Source: Blautia caecimuris (GTDB lineage: Bacteria; Bacillota; Clostridia; Lachnospirales; Lachnospiraceae). Taken from it: 64,000 nt of DNA. The stretch lies in NCBI RefSeq assembly GCF_024622975.1, contig NZ_JANJZT010000004.1:1-64000 (forward strand), given 5' to 3'. The position numbers and the translations under genes are program-made. The notes below the pieces were generated by a model that saw only the letters and a program-made list of their open reading frames with translations, did no database searches and was not told where the DNA came from. Shown one piece after another: positions 7,435 to 16,958 of this stretch; the stretch's first letter is position 1; the number at the start of each line of letters is the position of its first letter.

Positions 7435-10053
7435 ATGGCAAAGACAGAAACCCACATCCCGGCTGTGATCGACACTGCAGAGGCACTGGAAGCAAAAATG
7501 GCTGCGATGAAAGAAGCACAGAAACTTTTCGCCACCTATACACAGGAGCAGGTAGACAAAATCTTCAAGGCTGCGGCTACCGCTGCTGACAAAGCGCGTA
7601 TTCCCCTTGCAAAAATGGCTGTTGAGGAAACAGGCATGGGCGTTGTGGAAGATAAGGTTATTAAGAACCACTACGCAGCAGAGTATATTTACAATGCTTA
7701 TAAAAACACGAAAACCTGTGGCGTGATCGAAGACGATCCGGTTTATGGAATCAAAAAGATTGCAGAGCCGATTGGCCTGATCGCAGCAGTTATTCCTACA
7801 ACAAATCCTACCTCCACAGCGATTTTTAAAACACTGATCGCATTAAAAACAAGAAACGCAATTATCATCAGCCCGCATCCTCGCGCAAAAGGCTGTACTA
7901 TTGCTGCAGCAAAGCTTGTTCTTGAAGCAGCCGTAAAGGCAGGCGCTCCGGAGGGCATTATCGGATGGATCGATGTTCCAAGCCTTGAGCTTACCAACCT
8001 GGTTATGAAGGAAGCAGACATTATTCTTGCGACAGGTGGTCCGGGAATGGTTAAAGCTGCATATTCTTCCGGAAAGCCGGCTCTTGGCGTTGGCGCCGGA
8101 AATACACCGGTTATCATTGACGATACGGCAGATGTACGTCTGGCAGTAAACTCCATTATCCATTCAAAAACCTTTGACAATGGTATGATCTGCGCTTCCG
8201 AGCAGTCTGTTACTGTACTGGAAAGCGTATATAAGGCAGTAAAAGAAGAGTTTATTTACAGAGGCTGCTACTTCCTGAAAAAGGATGAGCTTGACAAGGT
8301 AAGAAAAACAATTATTATTAACGGCGCGCTGAATGCGAAGATCGTAGGTCAGAAAGCAGCAACAATCGCAGAAATGGCCGGTGTGACTGTTCCGGCTGAA
8401 ACAAAGATCCTTATTGGCGAGGTTGAGTCTGTGGACATCAGCGAAGAATTTGCTCACGAAAAGCTTTCTCCGGTACTTGCCATGTATAAGGCAAAAACCT
8501 TTGACGAGGCTCTTGCAAAGGCTGAACAGCTGGTAGCTGACGGCGGATACGGACATACTTCTTCTCTTTATATCAATGTAAATGAGAAGGAAAAAATGGC
8601 AAAACATGCAGCAGCTATGAAAACCTGCCGTATTCTTGTAAATACACCATCCTCCCAGGGAGGAATCGGAGATCTTTATAACTTTAAGCTTGTTCCATCC
8701 CTTACTCTGGGCTGCGGCTCCTGGGGCGGAAACTCTGTTTCTGAAAACGTTGGAGTAAAGCATCTGATCAATATTAAAACTGTTGCAGAGAGGAGAGAGA
8801 ACATGCTCTGGATGAGAACCCCGGAAAAGGTTTACTTCAAAAAAGGCTGTATGCCGGTTGCCCTTGATGAGCTAGGAACTGTTATGGGCAAAAAACGCTG
8901 CTTTATCGTAACCGACTCTTTCCTTTACAAAAACGGATATACAAAGGCAATCGAGGATAAACTGGATCAGATGGGCATTGTCCACACCTGTTTCTCTGAT
9001 GTAGAGCCGGATCCGTCTCTTGCATCTGCAAAAGCCGGAGCAGCAGCAATGCGCGCCTTTGAGCCGGACTGCATTATCGCTCTTGGCGGTGGTTCTGCAA
9101 TGGATGCCGGAAAAGTTATGTGGGTGCTTTATGAGAATCCTGACGCTGATTTTGACGATATGGCAATGGATTTCATGGATATCCGCAAGAGAATCTATAC
9201 CTTCCCGAAAATGGGTAAAAAAGCTTACTTTGTAGCAATCCCAACATCTTCCGGTACAGGTTCCGAGGTAACTCCGTTTGCCATTATTACAGACAAAGAA
9301 ACAGGAATCAAATGGCCTCTGGCAGACTATGAACTGATGCCGAACATGGCTATTGTTGATACAGACAACATGATGAGCGCTCCGAAAGGCCTGACCTGCG
9401 CTTCCGGTATTGACGTTATGACTCACGCGATCGAGGCATATGTTTCCGTAATGGCTTCTGACTATACAGACAGTCTTGCTCTGAAAGCAATCAAGCTGGT
9501 ATTTGATTATCTTCCAAGAGCTTACAGAGACGGAAATGATGTGGAGGCAAGAGACCATATGGCAAACGCTTCCTGCATGGCTGGTATGGCTTTTGCAAAC
9601 GCTTTCCTTGGAGTAAATCATTCTCTTGCTCATAAGCTTGGCGCTTTCCATCATATTCCTCACGGAATTGCAAATGCTCTGGTTCTCACAGATGTAATGC
9701 GTTATAATAGTGTTGAGGTACCGACAAAAATGGGAACATTCCCGCAGTATCAGTATCCGCACACACTTGCACGTTATGCAGAGATCGGACGTTTCGTAGG
9801 TCTTACAGGCAAAAATGATCAGGAAGTATTTGAAAAACTTCTTGAGAAGCTGGAAGAGCTGAAGAAGATCATTGAGATCAAGCCAACCATCAAAGATTAT
9901 GGTGTAGATGAGAAATATTTCCTGGATACTCTGGATGAGATGACTGAACAGGCGTTCAACGACCAGTGTACAGGAGCGAACCCGAGATATCCGTTAATGG
10001 CTGAGCTGAAGGAAATCTATCTGAAAGCATACTACGGAAAAGAGTCCAAATAA
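7435..10053 (+). CDS. adhE: Bifunctional acetaldehyde-CoA/alcohol dehydrogenase
   Basis: AdhE reduces acetyl-CoA to acetaldehyde and then ethanol, regenerating two NAD+ in fermentation; it assembles into cytoplasmic filaments (spirosomes) in known bacteria. The 872-aa protein has the usual fusion: an N-terminal CoA-acylating aldehyde dehydrogenase (about 1-440, with GMICASEQS carrying the catalytic cysteine) and a C-terminal iron-dependent alcohol dehydrogenase (about 455-872, with GGGSAMDAGK for NAD and the His-rich GVNHSLAHKLGAFHH metal site). AGGAGG precedes the ATG. Rex-like boxes sit at its promoter. A kinase-like gene follows after 20 bp in the same transcript. Confidence 0.97.
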   Translation: MAKTETHIPAVIDTAEALEAKMAAMKEAQKLFATYTQEQVDKIFKAAATAADKARIPLAKMAVEETGMGVVEDKVIKNHYAAEYIYNAYKNTKTCGVIEDDPVYGIKKIAEPIGLIAAVIPTTNPTSTAIFKTLIALKTRNAIIISPHPRAKGCTIAAAKLVLEAAVKAGAPEGIIGWIDVPSLELTNLVMKEADIILATGGPGMVKAAYSSGKPALGVGAGNTPVIIDDTADVRLAVNSIIHSKTFDNGMICASEQSVTVLESVYKAVKEEFIYRGCYFLKKDELDKVRKTIIINGALNAKIVGQKAATIAEMAGVTVPAETKILIGEVESVDISEEFAHEKLSPVLAMYKAKTFDEALAKAEQLVADGGYGHTSSLYINVNEKEKMAKHAAAMKTCRILVNTPSSQGGIGDLYNFKLVPSLTLGCGSWGGNSVSENVGVKHLINIKTVAERRENMLWMRTPEKVYFKKGCMPVALDELGTVMGKKRCFIVTDSFLYKNGYTKAIEDKLDQMGIVHTCFSDVEPDPSLASAKAGAAAMRAFEPDCIIALGGGSAMDAGKVMWVLYENPDADFDDMAMDFMDIRKRIYTFPKMGKKAYFVAIPTSSGTGSEVTPFAIITDKETGIKWPLADYELMPNMAIVDTDNMMSAPKGLTCASGIDVMTHAIEAYVSVMASDYTDSLALKAIKLVFDYLPRAYRDGNDVEARDHMANASCMAGMAFANAFLGVNHSLAHKLGAFHHIPHGIANALVLTDVMRYNSVEVPTKMGTFPQYQYPHTLARYAEIGRFVGLTGKNDQEVFEKLLEKLEELKKIIEIKPTIKDYGVDEKYFLDTLDEMTEQAFNDQCTGANPRYPLMAELKEIYLKAYYGKESK

Positions 10054-10073
10054 GAAAAGGGAGGGTATTTACC

Positions 10074-10832
10074 ATGAAGCTGAAAGACAAAAAGGTATTT
10101 TTGACACGTCCATATAAAGTTGTCTACAAAGATGGAGACCGTATTATCAAGGTATTTACCAAAGAGCACGGAAAGGCAAATGTCTTTAATGAGGCTCTCT
10201 GCCAGGCTCGCGTAGAGGAAAGCGGACTGGATATCCCGAAGGTTCTGGAGGTAACTGAGATCGATGGCGAGTGGGCCATTGTGATCGAATATGCAGAAGG
10301 CAAAACTCTGGAACAGCTGATAAACGAGAATCCGGATAAGCTTGAGGAATACATGGAGAAATTTGTGGATCTTCAGCTTTCCATGCATGAGAAAAAAGCT
10401 CCGCGTCTTACGCTCCAGAAGGACAAATTTGCCCGCAAGATTGAGAGCATGAAAGATAAGCTGGATGCTACTGTTCGCTACGAGCTGCTCACAAGACTGG
10501 ATTCCATGCCAAACCACACCAAGCTCTGCCATGGGGATTTTAACCCAAGCAACGTGATCGTTGCAGAGGACGGAACTATGAAGATCGTAGACTGGTCCCA
10601 TGCAACTCAGGGAAATGCCAGCGGCGATGCAGCCATTACTTATCTGGAATTTGCCCTGAAGGATGAAAAAATGGCTGACCTGTACTTGAAGCTTTTCTGC
10701 AGGAAGAGCGATACCGCAAAGCAGTATGTACAGAAATGGCTTCCGATTGCGGCGGCAGCCCAGCTTACCAAAGATGTAAAAGAGGAAGAAGAGTTCCTGC
10801 TTCGCTGGACAGACATCATTGATTTCCAGTAA
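10074..10832 (+). CDS. Aminoglycoside phosphotransferase-like (APH/ChoK) small-molecule kinase
   Basis: A 252-aa protein of the APH/choline-kinase fold. The catalytic loop HGDFNPSNV (Asp155, Asn at 157/160) and the metal-binding IVDW motif (Asp173) are intact, and a lysine-bearing N-lobe strand is present (DRIIKVF). It therefore probably phosphorylates a small metabolite. The substrate is unknown; resistance is not implied, since this chromosomal subfamily is common in clostridia. It is cotranscribed with adhE (20-bp gap) and ends at a strong terminator, suggesting expression under the same redox control. Confidence 0.8.
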   Translation: MKLKDKKVFLTRPYKVVYKDGDRIIKVFTKEHGKANVFNEALCQARVEESGLDIPKVLEVTEIDGEWAIVIEYAEGKTLEQLINENPDKLEEYMEKFVDLQLSMHEKKAPRLTLQKDKFARKIESMKDKLDATVRYELLTRLDSMPNHTKLCHGDFNPSNVIVAEDGTMKIVDWSHATQGNASGDAAITYLEFALKDEKMADLYLKLFCRKSDTAKQYVQKWLPIAAAAQLTKDVKEEEEFLLRWTDIIDFQ

Positions 10833-10876
10833 AATTTATAGAAAAACCATTTGAAACAAATCCCTTTATTATTTAT

Positions 10877-10914
10877 AAAATCCCCGGGCTGACTGTGTCG
10901 GTTCCGGGGATTTT
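10877..10914 (+). terminator. Terminator after the adhE operon
   Basis: AAAATCCCCGG (10877-10887) pairs with CCGGGGATTTT (10904-10914), a GC-rich hairpin with flanking A and T tracts. Confidence 0.88.
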
Positions 10915-11067
10915 GGACTTCCGCAGTCCGGCATTGGCACATTCTTGGAACTGTGGTAGAATAGAAATAATAAAGTGACAAATTAAAAATTGCAGTACAT
11001 GAATAAAATACAAGTGTTATTTAACAGTCTTACGCAGGAGTATTTTGGATAGACAGGGGGGGATTTG

Positions 11068-11529
11068 ATGGCAAAAATGACAGTATACCATGGTGGGTTT
11101 ATGCCGGTAGAGCATCCGGAAATCCGTATCGGGAGGAATACGAAAGATTTTGGAACAGGATTTTATTGTACAATTATAAAAGAGCAGGCACAACGGTGGG
11201 CGAAACGATATGATACTAAAGTTGTGTCTATATATGAGGTACGTTTGAATTCAAATTTACGGATAAAAGACTTCAAAGATATGACGGATGAATGGTTGGA
11301 TTTTATAATTGACTGCAGGAGTGGAAAACCTCATGATTATGATATTGTAATCGGGGCAATGGCAAATGATCAGATTTATAATTATGTATCCGATTATATG
11401 GAAGGGGCTATTACCAGAGAACAATTCTGGATATTGGCAAAATTTAAATATCCAACACATCAGATTAATTTTTGTACAAATGAGGCACTGAAATGTCTGG
11501 AATATAGAGGGGCTGAGGAGGTGTTGTAA
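11068..11529 (+). CDS. DUF3990 ADP-ribosyltransferase-like protein, putative toxin
   Basis: A 153-aa protein with DUF3990 hallmarks: N-terminal VYHGG, then GRNTKDFGTGFYCT, WAKRY, a central EWLDFI and the conserved HDYDIVIGAMAND segment. DUF3990 belongs to the ADP-ribosyltransferase superfamily and is often found in two-gene toxin-antitoxin-like or host-interaction cassettes. The ATG at 11068 is preferred to the TTG just before it because it lies 7-8 bases after GGGGGGGA. It overlaps the partner gene as TAATG, so the two are translationally coupled. Toxicity and target are inference only. Confidence 0.75.
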   Translation: MAKMTVYHGGFMPVEHPEIRIGRNTKDFGTGFYCTIIKEQAQRWAKRYDTKVVSIYEVRLNSNLRIKDFKDMTDEWLDFIIDCRSGKPHDYDIVIGAMANDQIYNYVSDYMEGAITREQFWILAKFKYPTHQINFCTNEALKCLEYRGAEEVL

Positions 11530-11993
11530 TGACGGAAAATAATGGAAGAGAAGCGGCAAAAGATAACGATTTATTTTTTACCTGCAGCCTGATTGATTAT
11601 ATTGCCAGAAAAACTCAAAACACGCGGGCAGATGTCGTAAATATGTTAGGGGCAGAAAAAGTTGAAAAAATTTACGATTTAGCAGACATATACCATAGTG
11701 ATAATATAGAACGTGTCAGTGATGATTTTATACGGGAAGCAGGTATTAGAAACGGTGAATTTGATAATGTAAAAGAGTGTAATTATGCAATTCCATCACA
11801 TTGGGATATTGGAAAAGTGTATAAAAGATTGATAAAAGCTGTAGCTGAGCACGAAAAAATCGGAATTATTGAAGCATTGTTTAAGGTATACAATTCATTT
11901 CTAAGTACTAAGATTGATGATTATAACAGCAGTATGTATTACGAGAATCCAGCTTATTTACTGGAGTGTTACCTGGAAAGTAGAGTTATTTAA
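11529..11993 (+). CDS. DUF3791-like partner of the DUF3990 protein
   Basis: A 154-aa protein starting within the stop codon of the DUF3990 gene. Residues about 15-70 (FFTCSLIDYIARKT through IYDLADIYHSDN and DDFIREAG) resemble DUF3791, a helical domain that usually accompanies DUF3990. The C-terminal half is a predicted helical extension with no recognised family. By position it could be an antitoxin or an accessory/specificity subunit. No signal peptide or membrane segment is seen. Confidence 0.55.
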   Translation: MTENNGREAAKDNDLFFTCSLIDYIARKTQNTRADVVNMLGAEKVEKIYDLADIYHSDNIERVSDDFIREAGIRNGEFDNVKECNYAIPSHWDIGKVYKRLIKAVAEHEKIGIIEALFKVYNSFLSTKIDDYNSSMYYENPAYLLECYLESRVI

Positions 11994-12396
11994 GAAAAAT
12001 GCAAAAATATTAGATACTGGATACCAGGTTTCGAAAGAAATTGCATTTGCAAAAGTAAAGAAAAGGAAGTTATTTTTCATTCGGCGCATAAAGAAAATTA
12101 ATTTTCCGTTTTTGCCAGAAATAGTTGTTATCTACATAAGACATATTTAGAAAATTAAAATAATAAGGTTATCGGGAAATAAATGAATATGAGAGACTGG
12201 TAACCTGTGACGAACGTTTCATGGGCTATAAAGAATTCATGCTGTATGCAATTGGAAGAAACATAAGAATCTCCTATGGAAGATCAGGTATAAAAACACT
12301 GATTCCTACAGGAGATTTTTATTTTAATATTTAGATGCTAAAAAACGGTATTTACAGACAGGCTCGTTGTATTTTTTGTAAAAAATAAAGACAAAA
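11994..12396. other. AT-rich spacer with a possible gene remnant and a terminator
   Basis: An open frame from 12167 to 12332 reads like real protein (INEYERLVT, GYKEFMLYAIGRNIR) but has no start before its ATG at about 12221 and matches nothing I recognise; it could be the decayed end of a gene. A hairpin at about 12269-12323 (AATCTCCT ... AGGAGATT followed by TTTTTATTTT) is a likely terminator. The stretch 11994-12150 is very AT-rich, and I see no supported gene there. Confidence 0.35.
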
Positions 12397-12431
12397 TGAA
12401 ACATAAAGTGAAAAAATACGTCTAATATAAT
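12397..12431 (+). promoter_or_regulatory. ECF-sigma-type promoter before the sigma factor gene
   Basis: TGAAAC (12397-12402), a 16-bp spacer and CGTC (12419-12422) match the layout of ECF sigma promoters such as those read by Bacillus SigW or SigM. It lies 38 bp before the ECF sigma gene, suggesting autoregulation. A TATAAT at 12426-12431 has no good -35. Confidence 0.6.
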
Positions 12432-12460
12432 ATAGGGGAATAAATGAACAGGAGGCGTGT

Positions 12461-13015
12461 ATGGAAGATACGGATATCATTGAGTTATTTTTAAACAGAT
12501 CTGAAGAAGCAATTCGTCAGACTGACATAAAGTATTCAAAGCTCTGTTTTGGAATCGCATGGAATATTTTATTGAATAAAGAGGATTCAGAGGAATGTGT
12601 AAACGATACCTGGTTAATAACGTGGAATGAGGTTCCACCTAAAATCCCGAAAATCCTATCTGCATTTCTGGGGAAGATAACTCGAAATCAGGCAATCGAC
12701 TGTTTACGGAGAAAAAATGCGTTTAAAAGACCAGACTCTCATATGGCAGATATCAATGGTGAATTGGAAAGACTTGAAGAAACGGTACAGTATTCTCTGG
12801 AACATAATATAAAACGTCAGGAGATCTTAGATGTTCTGGATGAATTTTTAAAAGGATTAAAAGAAGAAGACAGGGATATTTTTGTGCGGCGTTATTGGTA
12901 TATGGATGATATTAAAGAAATTTCCAAAAGACATTCTGTTTCGGAAAGCAAGGTGAAATCAAGTCTGTTTCGCAGCAGAAAAAAATTATGGAAAAAGGCA
13001 GGTGATCTTTTATGA
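12461..13015 (+). CDS. ECF-family RNA polymerase sigma factor
   Basis: A 184-aa group IV sigma factor with region 2 at about 20-90 (the ECVNDTWLITWNEVPP segment and the AIDCLRRKNAFKR helix) and region 4 at about 120-180 (LKEEDRDIFVRRYW, then a helix-turn-helix of SKRHSVSESKVKSSLFRSRKKL type). It is followed with a 4-bp ATGA overlap by a membrane protein that fits an anti-sigma factor. An ECF-type promoter upstream suggests it drives its own operon. The inducing signal is unknown; the family usually responds to envelope stress. Confidence 0.93.
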   Translation: MEDTDIIELFLNRSEEAIRQTDIKYSKLCFGIAWNILLNKEDSEECVNDTWLITWNEVPPKIPKILSAFLGKITRNQAIDCLRRKNAFKRPDSHMADINGELERLEETVQYSLEHNIKRQEILDVLDEFLKGLKEEDRDIFVRRYWYMDDIKEISKRHSVSESKVKSSLFRSRKKLWKKAGDLL

Positions 13016-14100
13016 AGAACAATTATACCTTTCTGGAATTATTTGGGGATATTGATGAAAAATTTATTTATGAGGCTTCTCGGCCATGGAAAAAACAGGT
13101 AATCATAAAATACAGGTTATTAAAGACTGCAGTAGCGGGATTTATATTATTATTTTTGGCAGCAGGTACTATGACACATCAGGAAGAGGTAAAAGCAGCA
13201 TGGAAACAGTTTACTTCATGGATTGGAACGGCACTGGGACTTTCTGAGGATGTCAGCAGCTATACAGATGTGATAGGGAAAACAATAACCAGAAAAGGAG
13301 TTTCGGTTACTATTCATGAAGTGGCAGCAGATAAAAATGATTTATGGGTGGCTTTTTCTGTTACTTCTGATTCAGAAAAAACAGAAGAACCAGTTTTGCT
13401 GACAGACGTGCTTATTAATAAACAGGAAATACAATTGAGCGAAAGCTATCCCGTGCTTTTAGAAAATGGGGAGATGCAGGGAGAGGTTTCTCATTATACG
13501 ATAGAAGACAATATTTTTGCCAATGAGGAAGCAGATGTAACAATAAGTGTGCATACAGCTTCGCCGGAGGAGATACAAAAAATAGATGAAAGTTCAAAGT
13601 CAGACGAGTATGTTTTTGAATTTAAAACAGATTTAAAAGAATTGGAGGCAAATACTGAAATAATTAATATAGATCAACAGATTAAAATAAATGAAAATCA
13701 GAATCTTACGGTTTCTCAAATGCGGCTAAATGATTTTACAAGTACGATTTCAGGAAAGATGACAGATTTGGGAGAGTATGATGAATATTATTTGATAGGA
13801 GAAGACAATCTGGGCAATTCTGTTTGTTACCGGCTTGCAGATTATAATAAACCAGAAATACTGTTTCAACAGGACAGAGTTTTCGAAAGATATACAGGCA
13901 TTTCTCCAAATGCAGGATCTGTAACCCTTCAGTTATATGTTGATAAATATAAAAATAAAGATATTGAAAACAAATATTTTTATACAACAGGAGAAGAGGA
14001 CACATATGGAGAAGGAACAGGAAGTGTGTATGAGGGAGATGCGGATTTAACACAGATATATTGTCCATTGGGTAATAAAATAGAAATAAAAATTCGATAA
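13012..14100 (+). CDS. DUF4179-type membrane anti-sigma factor
   Basis: A 362-aa protein with a short cytoplasmic N-terminus (about 1-38), one transmembrane helix (about 39-58, AVAGFILLFLAAG) and a long extracytoplasmic part. The region around 60-160 (AAWKQFTSWIGTALGLSED ... GKTITRKGVSVTIHEVAADKN) is typical of DUF4179 proteins paired with ECF sigma factors. It overlaps the sigma gene by ATGA. It probably holds the sigma factor at the membrane until an envelope signal releases it. The C-terminal 200 residues are beta-rich sensor-like sequence. Confidence 0.82.
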   Translation: MKNNYTFLELFGDIDEKFIYEASRPWKKQVIIKYRLLKTAVAGFILLFLAAGTMTHQEEVKAAWKQFTSWIGTALGLSEDVSSYTDVIGKTITRKGVSVTIHEVAADKNDLWVAFSVTSDSEKTEEPVLLTDVLINKQEIQLSESYPVLLENGEMQGEVSHYTIEDNIFANEEADVTISVHTASPEEIQKIDESSKSDEYVFEFKTDLKELEANTEIINIDQQIKINENQNLTVSQMRLNDFTSTISGKMTDLGEYDEYYLIGEDNLGNSVCYRLADYNKPEILFQQDRVFERYTGISPNAGSVTLQLYVDKYKNKDIENKYFYTTGEEDTYGEGTGSVYEGDADLTQIYCPLGNKIEIKIR

Positions 14101-14113
14101 CAGGACAATAAAT

Positions 14114-14146
14114 CAGCCGCCCACTACTCGCAATAGTGAACGGCTG
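14114..14146. terminator. Hairpin after the anti-sigma gene
   Basis: CAGCCG...CACTA (14114-14126) pairs with TAGTG...CGGCTG (14134-14146). There is no clear T tract, so it is a weak terminator candidate. It lies between converging genes. Confidence 0.45.
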
Positions 14147-14306
14147 TGTAAAACAGTTATCATAATTAATTGAGGGTAGGCCGTGTGTTTCTGGCTTTCC
14201 CTTTTTCTATTATCAATAGAACGCATCTGTTAGAATAACACAAGAGCTTTATCCCTCTGTCAAAATTTCATTTTAGGTTCTTTGCCTTTGACTTTTATAT
14301 GATAGA

Positions 14307-16139
14307 TCAGTTTTTCTTAAATCCTGCGCGTTTTCTTTCTCTTGGGTCAAGAATTCTCTTACGGATGCGAAGGCTTGTAGGAGTTATCTCCAGAAGCTCA
14401 TCCTGGTCGATAAATTCAATGGCCTGCTCAAGGCTTAATACTTTAGGCGGTGTCAGTTTCAGAGCCTCGTCAGCGGAGGAGGAACGGGTGTTGGTCAGAT
14501 GCTTGGTCTTGCATACGTTCAGCTCGATATCTTCAGCCTTTCCGTTCTGGCCGATGACCATGCCGCTGTAAACCTTTGCTCCCGGTCCGATGAAGAGTAC
14601 GCCTCGTTCCTGAGCGGAGAAAAGTCCGTAGGTAACTGCTTCGCCTGCTTCAAATGCGATCAGGGAGCCCTGTTTGCGGTACTGGAAGTCTCCCTTGTAC
14701 GGGGAATAGCCGTCGAACATGGTATTCAGGATTCCGGTTCCTTTTGTGGAAGTCATAAATTCGCTGCGGAAACCGATCAGTCCCCGGGAAGGAATGTGGA
14801 ACTCCAGACGGACAGAGCCGTCGCTGGCAGTGCTCATCCCCTGAAGCTCGCCTTTACGCTCGCTCAGCTTCTGGATCACAGTACCGGAAAATTCATCCGG
14901 AACGTCCACATATGCGATTTCCATTGGCTCCATCTTTTTGCCGCGCTCATCAAAATGATAAAGGACTTCAGGCTTGCTGACTGCGAATTCATAGCCTTCG
15001 CGGCGCATGTTTTCGATCAGGACAGAAAGATGAAGCTCACCGCGTCCGGAAACCTTAAAGCACTCAGTTGACTCGGTATCCTCCACACGAAGGCTTACGT
15101 CAGTGTTCAGCTCTCTGTAAAGACGGTCGCGGAGATGACGGGAAGTAATATATTTTCCTTCCTGGCCTGCAAGCGGGCTGTCGTTTACCAGGAAATTCAT
15201 GGAAATCGTAGGCTCGGAAATTTTCTGGAAAGGAATGGCCTCCGGATTTTCACCGCCGCACAGGGTATCGCCGATATGGATGTCTGCAATACCGGAAACA
15301 GCTACAATGGAACCGATAGAAGCCTCTTTGACTTCAATCTTATTTAATCCGTCAAATTCATAGAGCTTGCTGATCTTTACTTTCTGACGTTTATCCAGAT
15401 CATGATGATTCAGGAGGGTAAGCTCCTGGTTCACGGCAATTCTGCCGTTTTCTACTTTACCGACACCAATTCGTCCCACATATTCATTGTAGTCGATGGT
15501 GCTGATCAGAACCTGTGTATCTGCATCCGGGTCGCCTTCCGGAGCAGGAATGTATTTAAGAATAGTTTCAAAGAGAGGAGCCATATTTTCCGGTGTATCG
15601 GAAAGATCAAGAACTGCATGTCCTGCCTTTGCGGATGCATACAGGAACGGACAGTCAAGCTGCTCGTCAGAAGCCTCCAGATCCATGAGAAGCTCAAGAA
15701 CTTCATCAATTACTTCGTCAGGGCGGGCCTCGGGACGGTCGATCTTATTAATGCAGACAATTACGTGAAGGTTAAGCTCCAGAGCTTTTTTAAGAACGAA
15801 TTTTGTCTGAGGCATAGCGCCTTCAAAGGCATCTACAAGAAGAATTACGCCGTCTACCATTTTCAGTACACGCTCTACCTCTCCGCCGAAATCAGCGTGT
15901 CCGGGAGTGTCGATGATATTGATTTTTACGCCTTTATAATGGACAGCAGTGTTTTTGGACAAAATAGTGATACCACGTTCACGTTCGATATCATTGGAGT
16001 CCATGACACGTTCCTGTACTTCCTGATTTTCACGGAAAACACCGCTTTGTTTCAGAAGCTGATCCACCAGAGTGGTTTTGCCATGGTCTACATGGGCGAT
16101 AATGGCAACATTGCGTACATCTTCGCGTTTGGTCTTCAT
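14307..16139 (-). CDS. typA: Translational GTPase TypA/BipA
   Basis: A 610-aa ribosome-associated GTPase involved in 50S assembly and stress adaptation. The G motifs are intact: [15 protein letters not shown] (G1), RGITI (G2), DTPGHADFG (G3) and [10 protein letters not shown] (G4). EF-G-like domain II, domains III and V, and the BipA-specific C-terminal segment ([15 protein letters not shown] ... [24 protein letters not shown]) follow. Length and ends are normal. It is monocistronic on the minus strand and divergent from the SSB-like gene. Confidence 0.98.
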   Translation of the reverse strand: MKTKREDVRNVAIIAHVDHGKTTLVDQLLKQSGVFRENQEVQERVMDSNDIERERGITILSKNTAVHYKGVKINIIDTPGHADFGGEVERVLKMVDGVILLVDAFEGAMPQTKFVLKKALELNLHVIVCINKIDRPEARPDEVIDEVLELLMDLEASDEQLDCPFLYASAKAGHAVLDLSDTPENMAPLFETILKYIPAPEGDPDADTQVLISTIDYNEYVGRIGVGKVENGRIAVNQELTLLNHHDLDKRQKVKISKLYEFDGLNKIEVKEASIGSIVAVSGIADIHIGDTLCGGENPEAIPFQKISEPTISMNFLVNDSPLAGQEGKYITSRHLRDRLYRELNTDVSLRVEDTESTECFKVSGRGELHLSVLIENMRREGYEFAVSKPEVLYHFDERGKKMEPMEIAYVDVPDEFSGTVIQKLSERKGELQGMSTASDGSVRLEFHIPSRGLIGFRSEFMTSTKGTGILNTMFDGYSPYKGDFQYRKQGSLIAFEAGEAVTYGLFSAQERGVLFIGPGAKVYSGMVIGQNGKAEDIELNVCKTKHLTNTRSSSADEALKLTPPKVLSLEQAIEFIDQDELLEITPTSLRIRKRILDPRERKRAGFKKN

Positions 16140-16331
16140 AAAATTTGAAATCCTTTCTTTTTTCTTCTATATTAATGTGTTTTTTATTCATGGTACGACA
16201 TTTCAGTTTACCACATTTTTCGCAGATTACAAGGCATTCAAAAAAATTTTTTAAGATTTTGGTTCTAAACTTCCGGGCAGGTACATAGGCTAATATAGAC
16301 AAAATACCCAAAGAGGAAGGAGAACTATATT

Positions 16332-16958
16332 ATGGCAGACAAAATTATTGAAAACAATCAGGTATCAATCATGGGGAAAATTGATACGGGCTTTACTTTC
16401 AGTCATCAGGTATTTGGAGAGGGCTTTTATGTGATGGATCTGATCGTAAAGAGACTCAGTGATTCAGAGGACAGGATTCCGGTCATGGTATCCGAAAGAC
16501 TTCTGGATGTAACGCAGGATTACGTGGGAGAGTATATAGAAATCCACGGTCAGTTCCGGTCCTATAACCGCCACGAGGAAAAACACAACCGTCTGGTACT
16601 TTCTGTTTTTGCAAGGGAGGTAAGATTTGTAGAGGAAGAGGACGACTCAGTTCCCGTAAATCAGATCTTTCTGGACGGATATATCTGTAAACCGCCGGTT
16701 TACCGCAAAACTCCGCTGGGAAGAGAAATTGCGGATCTTCTGATGGCTGTAAACCGTCCTTATGGAAAATCTGATTACATACCCTGTATCTGCTGGGGAA
16801 GAAACGCCCGGTATGCCTCTGCTTTTGCTGTTGGGGGACATGTTCTGATCTGGGGCCGTATCCAGAGCCGGGAATATGTAAAAAAACTGGGTGAGAACCA
16901 GGCAGAAAAAAGAATCGCCTATGAAGTTTCAGTAAGCAAGCTGGAATACATGGAGTAG
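16332..16958 (+). CDS. SSB-like protein with two OB-fold segments
   Basis: A 208-aa protein whose second half (about 112-207, with FLDGYICKPPVYRKTPLGREI, DYIPCICWGRNA and VGGHVLIWGRIQSREY) matches the strand pattern of single-stranded-DNA-binding proteins. The first half (about 8-100) has a second OB-like layout (ISIMGKI ... VGEYIEIHGQFRSYN). It lacks the acidic, glycine-rich tail and DDDIPF tip of a housekeeping SSB, so it is probably an accessory ssDNA- or RNA-binding protein seen in Lachnospiraceae. AAGGAG precedes the ATG. Confidence 0.72.
   Translation: MADKIIENNQVSIMGKIDTGFTFSHQVFGEGFYVMDLIVKRLSDSEDRIPVMVSERLLDVTQDYVGEYIEIHGQFRSYNRHEEKHNRLVLSVFAREVRFVEEEDDSVPVNQIFLDGYICKPPVYRKTPLGREIADLLMAVNRPYGKSDYIPCICWGRNARYASAFAVGGHVLIWGRIQSREYVKKLGENQAEKRIAYEVSVSKLEYME

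Noticed and set aside
8872-9762. A 296-codon open frame on the minus strand
   Set aside because: It lies antisense within the alcohol dehydrogenase half of adhE, with Cys/His/Ser-rich composition typical of shadows.
10074-10832. Aminoglycoside resistance gene
   Set aside because: The APH fold is present, but the gene is cotranscribed with adhE and belongs to a common chromosomal kinase-like group; resistance is not supported.
11914-12150. A 78-codon frame after the DUF3990 partner
   Set aside because: It overlaps the partner gene, is AT-driven Lys/Ile sequence, has no ribosome site and resembles no family.
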